NCBI GenBank assembly: GCA_016858145.1 | Contig: JAEHOE010000025.1 | Location: 62,001-126,000 of the forward strand | Origin: Edaphochlamys debaryana | Lineage: Eukaryota > Chlorophyta > Chlorophyceae > Chlamydomonadales | Length of the DNA: 64,000 bases | Direction: 5' to 3' | Part shown: one piece after another, positions 1 to 11,301 of the stretch | How the letters are laid out: every line of letters starts with the position of its first letter | Position numbering within the stretch: the stretch's first letter is position 1 | Notes under the pieces: model-generated | What the model saw: only the letters and a program-made list of their open reading frames with translations | What the model was told of the DNA's origin: nothing | Databases searched by the model: none | Position numbers and translations under genes: made by a program

Positions 1-3000
1 CTTCCTCACACACCCACGCGTGCCGATACACACACACGCCCCGGCACCCCCCTCCGCCCCCTCCTCTGCCCCCCACCTGCAGCTCCAGGCGCAGCTCCGC
101 GGTCTGCTCGCTGGGGTCGGGCAGGCGCGGGCCGGAGCGCATGCGGCGGCGCAGGATGCAGGCCTGCAGGTAGGCCTACGGGGGGGTGGGAGGAGGGGGA
201 GGGGGGTTGTGTGTGTGTGTGGGGGGGGGGATCAGGAGAGAAAGGGTTGAGGTTGGAAGGTAGCGGGGGGCAGAGCGGGGGGGGTTGGGGCGCTGCGGGA
301 TACGGTGCTGCAGGGCGCGGCGCCGCGCGTTATGCCGTGCGCACCTGCACCATGTCCCGCGGGTCGGCCTTCTCGTGCAGCACCACGTGCAGCCCCGCGT
401 CCGGGGTGGGCAGGACCATGAAGTGCGCGTATTTGTACGTCGTCAGCAGCATCACCAACAGGTTGGCGTTGCCTGCAGATGGCAGGCGGTTGGCAGGCGG
501 TTGGGAGGCGGTTAGGAGGCGGTTGGCAGACGGTTAGGAGGACGGCTGGTGAGTGGCTGGAGGCGCCCTGGCCCCAGTGGTTGCCAGCGGCGGGGCCCTT
601 TCGTGTTGTTCCTCGATTGCTTCCTTCCGCAATAGCGCTGCCGTCTGCACAGACGCATTCCTTTCGTACTGCCGTACCTTCCACCACGTGCTCGAGCCTG
701 CTGCCCACGTGGATGTGCGGCGTCAGGCGCTCCCCCGTGGCCCGGGACAGCCCCGGCAGGGGGGGGTCCAGGGGGGCCAGGGCCAGGGGGGTGGGGATCT
801 GGGGGCAGGGGGGAGGGGGGCGGTGAGGCCGGGGGCGGAGCGGAGAGGGACGGAGCGCGTTGCATCCAGACGTTCAAGAGTCAGGCACGGGTGTGGGTGA
901 GGTCAAGGGCATGGGCACGTGTCGGCAAGTCCCAGCAGGGAAGGCGGCGCGAGAGCCGTACGTTGGGCTCAAGGGTGTCGTCGTACAGCGCGTCGTAGTC
1001 ATGTACGGCGGGCTTCAAGTAGCAGCGGTCGGCGGTCTTCTTGTTGTACTTCCGGCGGGGCCCGCGTGGGCCCCCGCGGAACCTCGGGCCCTTGCTGGGC
1101 CCGCTGGGCAGGCCCCCGCCCGACCCGGGCCCCGGCGGCGATGGCAGCGACCCGGGGCCGCCAGTCCGGTCAGACGCGCTGCCAGCGCCGCCAGTGGTCA
1201 CGGTCGGCCGCATCTCGTACGGCGACCGGATGTCGTACGGCGACCGCGAGTCGTACGGCGACCGAACGTCCGGGTCTTCGTCGGCGTCCGACTCGTCGTA
1301 CTCGTCGTCGTAGGCGTCGTACTGCCCGTGCTCGTCGTACCTGCGGCATCAGGCAGCCCTCCGTCGTCAATGCGGAACTTCCGCTCGTTTCACACCACCG
1401 CTTCGACCTACTCTGCTCGAGGGTTACCCAACCAACCGGGCGGCTCGAGGGTCACCCAACGGAACCCCAACACTCAAGCCGCCGCCCCGAGCCGTGTTCA
1501 AGCGGCCAACGGGCAAGAGTCCCAAAGCGACCAAGCGTTGACCGCGCCACACGCCTCGCTGGGCTGCTGCCCGGAGCATCGGCGGAAGCCCCCACCCCCG
1601 CCTGACGCATGCATGAGCCTGTTGCCGATGAACGAGATCTGGCCTTGATCTAGATCTAGATCTAGATCTGCGGATCCCGAGATCACGCACCACTTGTGGT
1701 CGAAGGAGTAGCCCAGGTCGAAGTCGTGCTCGCCCGGGCCCTGCCCCGCCGCCGCCGCCGCCGCCGCCTCGGCCCGCGCCGCCGCCGCCCGGTCGGCGGG
1801 GGATATGGAGGAGAGGAATGCGTCCACCAGGAGCTGGAGGCGGGTGGCGTTGAGGGTGGCTAGGGGGATGACCTGACAGGGGGGGGCGAGGATGAGGGGG
1901 GGGAGGGTAAGGGGAGGCGGGTAGAGGGGCGAGGGGAGGAGAGGGCGTCGCGGTCAGGGCTGGAGCCCCACTCGCCCTGCCCTGCCCTTCGCCCCTTCCC
2001 CGCCGTGCACCTGTACGGCACCCCACACAGAGGCAGCACACCTGTACGGCCATATACGCCGACACCAGGGTCACCGCCGCCAGCAGGGAGTAGCACGTGG
2101 CCGCAATGGCGCTGCTCTGCCCGACCAGGGCGCACATGGCGGCGCCGGCTGCCGTACCGACCAGCGAGGCCAGGATGTACTGGGAGGTCCCCTTGGCGGT
2201 CACGTCTGGAGGCAAGAGGGGGGGAGGCAAGAGGGTGGGGAGGAGGCAAGAGGAACGAGGCAAGAGGGAGGGAGGAGGCAAGAGGGGAGGGATGGGAGAG
2301 GTACAGCAAGGTTCCTCCTCGCCGCCGCTCCTCACGACCACAAGCCATCTCGGCGTCCGCCCCATGCCCACTTGCGACTTGCCCCGGCCTGCCCCCTGCC
2401 CCCCCCCCCACCTGCGATGTTGTTGTCACGTGCGAACGAGAGGTGGAATACGGAGCGGGTGGAGCCCGCAGCCATCCAGGCCAGACCTGCAAGGGGGGGG
2501 GGCATGGGAGGGACAGGGGAACGGTTCAGGCAGGGATTCGGAACCCCAGGGGCACGGTACCTTGCCCCGGTAGGGGCCAGGCCTGGAGGGCGGCGCAAAG
2601 GGGGCGGTTCAGGCAGGGCGTTGCAAGCTCAGGGGCTTTGTGCACTGCCCGGGCAGGGGCTCAGCACCCGTGTCACCGCCCGCACGCCGCCTCCCCCGCC
2701 GTGGTCCCGGCCTTGTAGCCTTGGCTGGGGCCACGGCGGGGGAGGCGGCGTGCGGGCGAGGCACCCTCCCTCCCCCGCAGCCCCCCCCTTCCCCCATGCA
2801 CCTCTACAAAGCTTCCTCCCTGGCTCAGGCGCCAGTCCCCATCAAGCCCCCTCCCCGGCTGCGGTCCCAGCCAAAGTCAGCAGGCCACAAAGCCCCCTCC
2901 CTGCCCCGCAGCCCACTCCCATGCCCCCCCACCCCACCCCCCACCCCTCCCCTCCCCCACCCCCCACCCTTGAGCGTGTTGGCCGCCGAGCCCATGAGCA

Positions 3001-6000
3001 GGAAGTGCCCCGGCGCCGCCACCGTGAGCATCTCCAGCGCCGTGGCGGCCTGCAGCAGCACCGCGGACAGGAAGAACCTGGGGGCAGGGGGGGGGAAGGG
3101 CGGGAGGGAGGGGGAGGAGGGGAGAGAGAGAGGGAGGGAGGGGGAGGAGGGGAGAGAGAGAGGGAGGGAGGGGGGTGTTTGAAGCTGATAAGCGGGCGAG
3201 CGTCTAGTCGAGAGAGGGGGGGAGGGGGTGTCTGCGCCGGTAAGCATAGCGAGTGAGGGGGGGGCGGCAGCCAGCGGGGGGGCGGGGGGAGGGGGACGAG
3301 TGGGAAGGGATGTGAGGCGGGGTGCAAGGCAGGATGCAAGGCAGGGTGCAAGGCAGGGTGGATGCAAGAGCCCCATCATCAGCCCCCTTCCCAGCCCATT
3401 CCCCCCCTTCCGGCCCCCTCCCCACCCCCCACCAGGTCTTGCTGTGCACGTCGAAGTTGTGGGCAATGGTCTTGCCGAACATGAGCGTGCCCAGCTGCCC
3501 CATGCCGTCCTGGGGGGGGGGAGGGGGGGCGGAGGGGGGGTGGACGGGGAAGAAGAGGGGACATGGGACAACGGCAACCAGCTCAGAGCTGTGTCACATT
3601 GCGCCCCCCCCCCACACACACACTCAGCGCCTCCCCTTCCGGTCTTGCATTGCTCCCTTGCCTGCCACCCTGCCTCACCTACCCCCCTCCTTTCCCTCCC
3701 TCACTGCCCAACCCCCCCCCACCTTGAGCACCCAGTTGAGTGCCCCCGCTGTGGGGATGGACCCCGCCCCCAGCCCCACGGCGTAGAGCATGAAGGTGCT
3801 GGCCAGGACTGGGGGGGGAGGGGGGAGGGAGGGAGGGGAGGACGGAGGGGTGTTGCGGCGTAGCGGGATCGCAGCAGGTGGCCCCGGAGTCCCGGAAGCC
3901 TTGAATTCGCTATGCTGCATGTGAAGCGGGCATGGCCGTCATCAGGCCCCCACCAGGCCCCCTTCGGGCCCCCACCAGGCCCAGCCGCACCCGAGTTCGC
4001 CGTCATCGCCACATTGTTCAGTCCCTGGTGGGGGCATGGCAGGGCGGGGGTAAAGGGCGTGCGGGTGTGAGCCTGTGAGGGTGGGTAGAGCAAGGCAGCC
4101 CCGACGTCTAAGCATGTCCTTGCCGTTCCCTTCCAACCTAACCCCCACCCCGCCCATCTCCCATAACAAGGCCGCCCCAACTACCTGCCTCTCCCTTCTC
4201 CCCCGCTTTCAGACCTGTCAGGTCGCCCCTCCTCCCCCCTCCTCCCTCCCCCCCCACCTGCCAGGCCATGAACTACACGACATTGTCCCTCCTCATCCCT
4301 CCCCCCTCCCTGCCTCCCCCTTAGTCCACCCCCACTTTGCCCTGTCAGGCCTACCACCACCACCACCCCACCTGCCAGGCCATGAACTTGACGTAGTTGT
4401 CCCCCGTGGTGGTGGGGTAGCCGGCGGGGAGGAACGTGGCGGTGACGGTGTCACGGAGCCGCCTGTGGTCGTGTGCGGGGACGGGCGAGGGGCAACGCGG
4501 GAGGGATAAGGAGGGGAAGCTCTGTGAGCGCTGATGCGGGACGACACACGCCACCGCACGCCGTCTCCGCCTTCCCCCTCCCGGCCCTCACGCTTTCTCT
4601 CCACCCTTCCCTCCCCCCCTCCCGCTCCCCCACCACCCCCTCCACCACCCCCAACCCCCACCTGAACACCCTCATTGTGCCTCCCCGACCCGCCCCCCTC
4701 ACCCCTCCACTTTACTAACCTTACCTCCCCCCTGCCCCACCTGAACAGGAACGACCCGAACGTGTCCTTCCATCCTCCCCCTCCCTCATCCCTCCCCTTC
4801 CCCAGCCCATCCTCCCCCACCCACCCTCCCCAACCCACCCACCTGAACAGGAAGGACCCGAACGTGTCCTCCTTCCGCGGCAGCCCCCCGCTGCCCGCAG
4901 GCACCGGCACGCAGGGCGCGTGCTGCCCCCCCGGCCCCCACGGGTGCGGCCCCGGAGGGAAGATCAGTTCGTCGCCCGCGTGGCACCGCACCATGCGGAG
5001 CGAGTAGTCCTTGGCGGAGGAGCCTGGGGGGTACGGGCGGTTACGGGCGGTTACAACCGGGTTACGTGGGGTTACGTGGATTTGCATGGGGTGGCTGACG
5101 GTTGCATGGGGTTTGGCGGCGTCTCTGCACACCGTCGACTCCTCCGCCCCGCCCTGCCCTTCCTTGCTCCCCTGCCCTTACCCCCTCCCTTCCCTGTCCT
5201 CCTCCCTACCGCCCCCCCCCCCCGTATTACGTGATGTGCCCTCCCATGCCCCCGCACGCGCCGCACGCGCTTCGCACCCGACACGAGCAGGTGCACCGCA
5301 TGGCTCCCGTCGTTCTGTGCGATGCGGCCGCTGAAGGGCGAGGCGTCCTTCAGTTCGTGATATGCGTGCGGCCCGCCGCCGCCGCCGCCAAGCGCCTGAT
5401 GGGGGGCGGCGGAGGCGGACGGCGCAGCCGCTGGGCCCGACGCCGAGGCGGGGCTGGCGGCGGCAGAAGACGTCGTGTACGGCACCCGCGGCCTGTACGG
5501 CGTACCAGCGTAAGGCCGGTTGTCGTACGCCTGGGAGGGTGACGCTGCCGACGTGCCGTACGGCGGCGGCCCGTGCGCTCGTGCTGAGCTGGCGCTGCCG
5601 TGGCTTGAGGATGGGGGCGGGGGGGCGCCTGGAGCGTGCCACCGGCCGGCATTACTAAAGCTGTTCCCCCCAGGACCGGGCCCAGAGGGCGCCTCGGAGT
5701 TTGGTAAGGAGGTGCTGGGGCCGTGACCAGGCGTTGGGGGCCCGGGCCGCTGGGGAATCCATGCGGGGGCAGGCGAGGCTCTCGGGGGTTCGGGAAGCGC
5801 CGAGCTGGGGTTTGGTCCGGGTGAGCACCCGTCGGCAGCTGAGCCCGCGCCCGAACGTTCCCGAGACTCGCTTGATGGCGCCTGGGTGGCTGTGGGCGAG
5901 GACGCTGCAGCCGAAAGGTGTCGGCATGCAGAACCCGGGCCAAAGGCGCGCGCGCTCGCCCTGCCGGCGAGGATAAGCCGCGGCACACCCTCCTCGTTGT

Positions 6001-6064
6001 GCTGACGACTCCGTGCTCCGCTAGCGGTGATCACAAAGCGAAGCGCGCGCTGCCCGGCCCGCAT
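1..6064 (-). CDS. RUS family (DUF647) membrane protein, 3' end off the left edge
   Basis: Exons, 5' to 3': 6064-5278, 5023-4843, 4462-4372, 4024-3991, 3808-3723, 3509-3433, 3077-2968, 2486-2412, 2205-2042, 1872-1691, 1340-962, 798-678, 472-345, 163-77; bases 1-76 are intron. All phases agree, giving 834 residues so far. The family core is recognisable: FLPAGYP near residue 335, then [50 protein letters not shown] and [14 protein letters not shown] proteins (ROOT UV-B SENSITIVE) are plant-lineage membrane proteins, several of them plastid-located, linked to UV-B responses and vitamin B6; the biochemical activity is not settled. The first 250 residues are Ser/Pro/Ala/Gly-rich and begin with a basic, presequence-like segment, so organelle targeting is inferred. 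An acidic Tyr/Asp-rich insert (exon 1340-962) separates the core from the C-terminal region ([20 protein letters not shown]). Start: first in-frame ATG at 6064. Which RUS paralogue this is cannot be told. Confidence 0.88.
1215..1264 (-). repeat. Three 18-bp-spaced coding repeats
   Basis: Three copies of a 14-base unit start at 1215, 1233 and 1251 inside a RUS exon. On the coding strand they encode three RSPY(D/E) units in the acidic insert. The register is a whole number of codons, so copy-number change would keep the frame. Confidence 0.8.
1647..1669. repeat. (GATCTA)n microsatellite in a RUS intron
   Basis: Almost four uninterrupted hexamer units. The frame is open across it (Asp-Leu repeats), but a consensus donor GTGCGTGA at 1690 and the phase-matched acceptor at 1341 place it inside an intron. 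Confidence 0.8.
2677..2758. repeat. Perfect inverted repeat (28-bp arms, 26-nt loop)
   Basis: Arm 2677-2704 is the exact reverse complement of arm 2731-2758, and partial pairing continues into the loop. It lies in the RUS intron between exons 3077-2968 and 2486-2412. An RNA from either strand would fold into a very GC-rich stem. Confidence 0.9.
4735..4770 (-). repeat. Duplicate of an exon end with its splice donor, inside the intron
   Basis: The sequence around 4738-4770 nearly repeats 4839-4871, which is the 3' end of RUS exon 5023-4843 (encoding DTFGSFLFR) plus its GTGGG donor. The copy lies in the following intron, about 100 bases downstream in the direction of transcription. Confidence 0.8.
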
Positions 6065-7984
6065 TTGCTCAGCTGAATTGCGCCCAGTGGGTGCCTCGCT
6101 AGCGCATGGCGCTCGCTATGGCAAGCTCAACATGAAGCGTTTAGGGTAACTCAAGAGACGCTGCTAGCGGCTGTGCTTGCGAGCACCGCTGCCGTTGGGC
6201 AGGGCTGAGCTGGCCAGCTTACGAGCCCTTCTCTGTCGTCGTTGCGTCTGTATCAAGATTATCGATTGTAGTAGCCCGTCGATAGAGAGGGGCCAAAGGG
6301 GCCAAAAGGGCACTGGTGCAAGGGGTGCGCGTGCAGCTATCAAGTTGACGCAGTGAAGCTGCGGTGCACGCGACTAGGGCAAGTAAGATGCTGAACTTGC
6401 TGCCAAGTGCGGGCGCCCGCACTGGTGGTGCATGGAGCGGCAGAACAGTTGGAGCACATGCGGGAGCACATGCGCGGGTGGGGTGCGGCCCCGGCCCCCC
6501 TCCCTCCAGCGCCTTTCCCCCGCCTTTCCCCCCCGCCCCGGCCCCGACTGCTCCTCCTGCGCTACGCTACGCCCACGCACCCCCAGTCGCCTACTTGAGC
6601 TTGGCATGACCATGACTGCGTTCCGGTACCCTCTCTGCCCAGCAGCCGGGACCGCTGACGACACCGTTGCAATGCACAGGCCGCAAGAGCAGGTAGAGTT
6701 GGTAAGGGCTCACTCGTCCTGGCCCCTCAGCAAGCAGCCTCGATGATGAGACTGCTCCAGTGCTCCGACACATGCACCAGCCGCCTGCAGGTGGCCCCTG
6801 GCGCGCGGAGCGCCCATGCTCCCTTGCTCCAACGCACGCCCATTCCTGGCCCTGACCCCTTCGGCCTGCGCGCCTGGCCAGACAGGCCTGGCCCAGCGCT
6901 GGTCGGGCCCGCGTCACCACCTCCAGACTCCATTCTGCCGCCCTCAACTCCTCATCAAGCGCCGCAGCACACCCGACAGCTACAGGCCAGGAATGGGAGA
7001 TCACGGCCAGAACTGCCGCCGCCCCTCCTCGCCAACGCCACTACGGGCCCCGGGGGCCTGGACCCGCTGCGTGCCCTCGTCGCACACCTCTTCAAACCCT
7101 CGCATGCTGCGCGCGACACCCTGCAGACGCTTCGTAATGCTGCCCGTGCTAGGCAGCAGGCCCTCTCGCACACCTCACTTGAGACGCCCGCCCCAGAATC
7201 CCTGCATCAACAGATCGCGGACCCCAGCCCAATGCGCCTCCTGCTCCCCCCAGCAGTCCCCCTCGAGCCACCGTTTCTCTGGCGAATCGGCCTTCCACCA
7301 GTCCCAGGGCTGCCCCCTGCATGGCCATCCGCCCAAAGCGGCGGGAGCAGCCCCCCACCGCCCAGCGCCTACCCAACCTTCTCTTACTCCTGCAGCCTAG
7401 CCAGGGGCATGTAGCCTCCGCCGGACTGCTTCACAAACCTAAGGGGCTTGCGCACTCTCGCCCCCAACCTAGTGAACTCCCTAGTACCGGTATTTGCAAA
7501 GCCTCCAAGCTCTGGGGTGCTCCCTCGCCAGGTGGCACCGCCAGTGATGGAAGCGGCGTCTGTTGGCCTTCTCCCATAGCTCGCCAACGGCTCCGAGCAA
7601 CGCGCCGGGCGCACGTGCTGTCGTCCCCGGGCTGGCGCCCCCCTGCCTGCACGCGGCTCGCGGCACCACCCCCTGTCCTGCGGCCGTCTTCGCTGCGCCA
7701 CTCAGTCGCCACTCAGTGCTTGGGGCTGTCGTTGCACGCACCCCAGGGGCCGCCGCCGCTCCGCAGCGTGCATGCCAGCCGCCCCGTGCCGTACGCGCCC
7801 TCCTCCGCACCACCGTCTCCCCATCGGCGCGGCCCCAGCCCTCCCGAACGCCGCCCTGCGTCCTCGCTGAGCGCCGCCAGCGCCCTGCGGTAGCGGCGGG
7901 TCGGGAGGCCGCTCCGTGCCGCTCGCAGTGCAGCCGCCACTGCCCCCCCTCCCTGCGCCCCCCTGACAGGGCTCTCTCCGCGCC
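6065..7984. other. Spacer between two minus-strand genes
   Basis: This should hold the RUS promoter and 5' UTR (near 6065-6700) and the 3' UTR of the upstream gene. Open frames here are short or compositional and match nothing I recognise. No tRNA, transposon or clear poly(A) signal was seen. Confidence 0.5.
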
Positions 7985-10900
7985 TCAGTGCAGCAGGGGG
8001 GACTCCTCCGCCGCGGCCCTGGCCACGGGCACGTGCGGCTCAGCGTCGGCGGCCGGGGGGGCCGCCTCGGGGCCCCCCTCGTCGCCGGACAGCGGACAAT
8101 CGTCCTGGAGCCTGGGGGGTGGGTAGGGGGATAGGGGGTGGGGCAGGGACGGCGGTGGGAGTTAAGGTTGGTGGGTAGGGGCGGGGTGAAAATGGGGGGT
8201 GAGGTTGGTGGGCAGGGGTGGAGTGGATACTGGAGAGTAGGGTTGGCGGTAAGGGGAAGGTTATTCGCCGCGGAGGCCCCCGGCCCCGGCCCTGGACCCA
8301 CGTGAAGTGCGGCGCGGGCGGTGCGGCCTCCGCGGGGGCCACCACGGGCGGCGGGCTGGGCTCGGCATCCCCGGACGGCCGCGTAGCGTTGGTGCTGCGG
8401 TGGATGGATGGAGGTGCAGGCACAGGCAAAGGCAGCAAGCTATTTCAGAACACAAGAGCTGCGTATCCATGGGGCTCGGCCGTGAGTACAGGTCAGCTGC
8501 ACGCAGGCGAGCTGGCATGCTCGGGCCCGGCGGCTCCTGTCGGCGCCCACCTGACGGGCATGTAGGCGGGCGCGCCGTACGACTCGGTGTAGGTGGGCGG
8601 GTCCAGGCCGGCGCCGCCATCGCTGACGGCGGCGGCGGCCTGGGTGCGGGGCATGCTGGCCTTGACCTGCGCGGGTGCGCGGGGGAGGTGGGGTGTTCTA
8701 GGTCCACGGAGGCTTACGGGCGCGGGGCCACGTGAGGCAGTGCGGGCTCCCGAGATGTCCAGCCCGGATGTGGAGCGACCGGGGCCCCGTCTGCACGTCC
8801 TCGGCCAGCCCGCAGTTCCCCACGCGCATAAACACTACACCCCGAGGGGCTATTGGTGGGGCGCTCCCAAGGTCCCCACGGACCACCAGCACCACCACAC
8901 ACGCACGCACCTGGCTGCCCACCCAGCTGAACGCGCGGCCCATGCTGGTGCTGCGGAGGGAGGGGGCAGCAGGGGGTGGGGAGGGGGGGCGTCGGTACAG
9001 GGGGGGCGGTGCTGAGACGGCACAAGGCAGGGGTCAAGCTGGGTCAAGACAGGGATCGGTACAGGGCGGGCTCGGACGTTAGAGACGCGCATACGCCATA
9101 CGGACATACGCATGACCTGACTCCGAGCTGCTGCTACACGTCCTACGCTACCGGTACACCACACCCACCACACCCGTTGCCCCCGTCTCCGGGCGACCCT
9201 TCCTCACCTAGCGCTGACCAGGCCGGCGTTGATGGAGGCGAGGCTCTTCTGCACGCCCTCACTCTCCACCATCTGACAGGGGAGGGCGGCGAGGAAGGGA
9301 GGGTAAAAACTTGTGCACAGCTCGAAGCGAGTCGGCCCAAGACTTTGTTCACTGATGGCCCCCGAAGGAAATGGGAACAAATGTCCACGTATGTCTCATC
9401 CACAAAGCCAGCTACTGCCGCGCGTTGACCCCGACGAGGGGAGGCCCATGAGAGCTGAGACCCACCCGGTGGTGGTCTGACCCTCACCCCCAAACCTCCA
9501 GCCCCGGGCCAATTGTGCGCGGGGTACCCCGCCCCCACCGCCCCCACCCCTCAAACACGCTGCAGCCCCCGACACTCCGTCGGACCCCAGCCGCCGCAGC
9601 AGTGATTCCCCACCAGACCCCCACCCCTCGCTTCCCCTCCTCCCCCGGGGTCCACGGCGGCTAGCCCCCGCTAGACCCCCACCTGGTTGGTGGCCTGCCT
9701 GACCTTGCTGACGGCCGAGGAGGTGGCCTCGCGGGTGGCGGTGATGAGGTTGGTGCGCTGGTCCAGGCGGTCGAGCTGGGGGGGCGGAGGGGGGGGGGGG
9801 GCGGAGGGGGGGGGCGGTTGGGGGTGGTTGGCGGGCGGAGGGGGGCGGGTGGCATGCGGGGGCCGGAGGGGGTTGGAGCGGACGTGTGGGTGAGGCGAGA
9901 GGCGGTGAGTCAACCGGGGGGGGGGGGCACAGCGCAAGGGAGTGGGCTGGTCGTGTGTGAGCCAGCATGTCCGGCGGCAAAGCTGCTCTACTGGTATGGA
10001 CTCAGCCAACATACAGGCAGGACGCCTGCAGCAATCATTCCTCCAGATCCCGATCCTGATCACTAGTTCCAGACCCTTCTCGCATTCACTGTCCCAGAGC
10101 CCTGTTCCACATCTCATTCTCGAGTCCAGGCCCGCGCCCCGCCCCTCGGCAGGCAGCCGAAAGGGCGGAGCTGCGCGGGGCTGCAGGGCCACCACACGGG
10201 CCCCTTCAGCCCCGCGCAGCGCCGCCCTCCCGACCGCCTGCCCGCGCCACCGGTGCCCCGCCCCGGCCCCACCTCCCCGCCTGCCCCCCACCTTCTCCGC
10301 CATGGAGTCCGCCAGCGCCCGGCTGCTGGTCGCCACCTTGTCCAGGGTGGCCTTGCTGCCGGAGGCCACCTGGGCGGGTGGAGGAGGGAAGGGGGGCGGG
10401 CAGCGACACGGCGGGATCGAACACGAGCTTGCAAGGACCCTCGTTGGGGGGTGATAGGGGCTGAAGGGCTGGGCACACAGCAGGAAGCAGCGCGTGTAGG
10501 GTGCCTGCGAACCGCACATCACGTCCCTTTCCATAGCGCAAGGGTGCAGCCTCTTGCGCCTGGACCAACGCCGGCCGATGCTGCACTCCTGCTCTCGCAG
10601 ACCGATCCACGCCGACCCAAATGGTCAGGGCAACACCACAGGCGCCGACCCACATCGAGCACTGCGCGTCCACCCCGCCCAGCCCGCCCCAGCCGTGCCT
10701 CCTGTTCTGTTCTCCACCGCCTGCGCCCCCCCCATCACCGCCTGCCCGCACCTTGTCGGCCGCACGCGAGGTGCCCAGCTCCAGGCTGATGCCGAAGCAG
10801 AACTCCTCCGGGACCTGCCGGGTGGTCGCCCCGGAGGATTGAGGCAGGTCGAGGTGGTGAGATGCGGTGCGCATCGTCAGCTGAGAAGTACCGTATTCCC

Positions 10901-11301
10901 CCCTCTCTCCTCCGTGCATCCGAACCGATGTAGCCCTGGCACCATGCCGTCCCATTGAGCGCGTCAGGACTTGACGCACCTCGGCGATTGTATGCGTGCC
11001 GTCCATCAGGTTTTGGTCTACCCAGGCCTGCAGCTCCTCGGCGCTCGAGGCGTCCCACACGGAAGCCGAGTGGTTGCCGCAGCTGGGGATGACCATGCGG
11101 CACTTGAGGTTGGGGGGCTGCACGGCGGCGGGGGAGGGGGTGGAGGAGTCGGATAGGTGGAAAGGCGGATGAAGAGGGGGACGGGTCGGCCCATTTGCTT
11201 CCCAAAGTCTGAGCGGCCGTGGGCCGCCCACTCACCAGGGAGCGCCGTTGAATGGCATCTTTGAGGATGAGGATTGCGAGAGGCACACGTGAGGATGGGA
11301 C
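7985..11301 (-). CDS. Unrecognised helical protein, 5' end unresolved
   Basis: Exons, 5' to 3': 11301-11236, 11117-10980, 10814-10752, 10369-10292, 9775-9683, 9272-9208, 8950-8911, 8666-8551, 8394-8302, 8111-7985 (TGA). All joins keep phase, giving 292 residues. I do not recognise the family. A compact N-terminal part contains SSAEELQAWVDQNL and PEEFCFGISLELG. It is followed by about 100 residues of Ala/Ser/Lys-rich amphipathic helix (SKATLDKVATSSRALADSM, ATREATSSAVSKVRQATNQ), then STSMGRAFSWVGSQVKAS, and an acidic Pro/Ala tail ending in LLH. There is no signal peptide or membrane span, so it may be a soluble or membrane-surface coiled-coil protein. The first exon shown has no ATG and is preceded by an in-frame TAG that coincides with an acceptor, so a further 5' exon is needed. 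An ATG at 11496 is a candidate but not proven. Confidence 0.72.

Noticed and set aside
1647..1669. Asp-Leu repeat as part of the RUS protein
   Set aside because: A consensus donor at 1690 and phase-matched acceptor at 1341 make it intronic; reading on reaches a stop without joining the next conserved exon.
2842..3619. Long Pro/Ser-rich frames on both strands in the RUS locus
   Set aside because: They run through introns made of poly-pyrimidine and GGGAGG repeats and break the conserved RUS exons.
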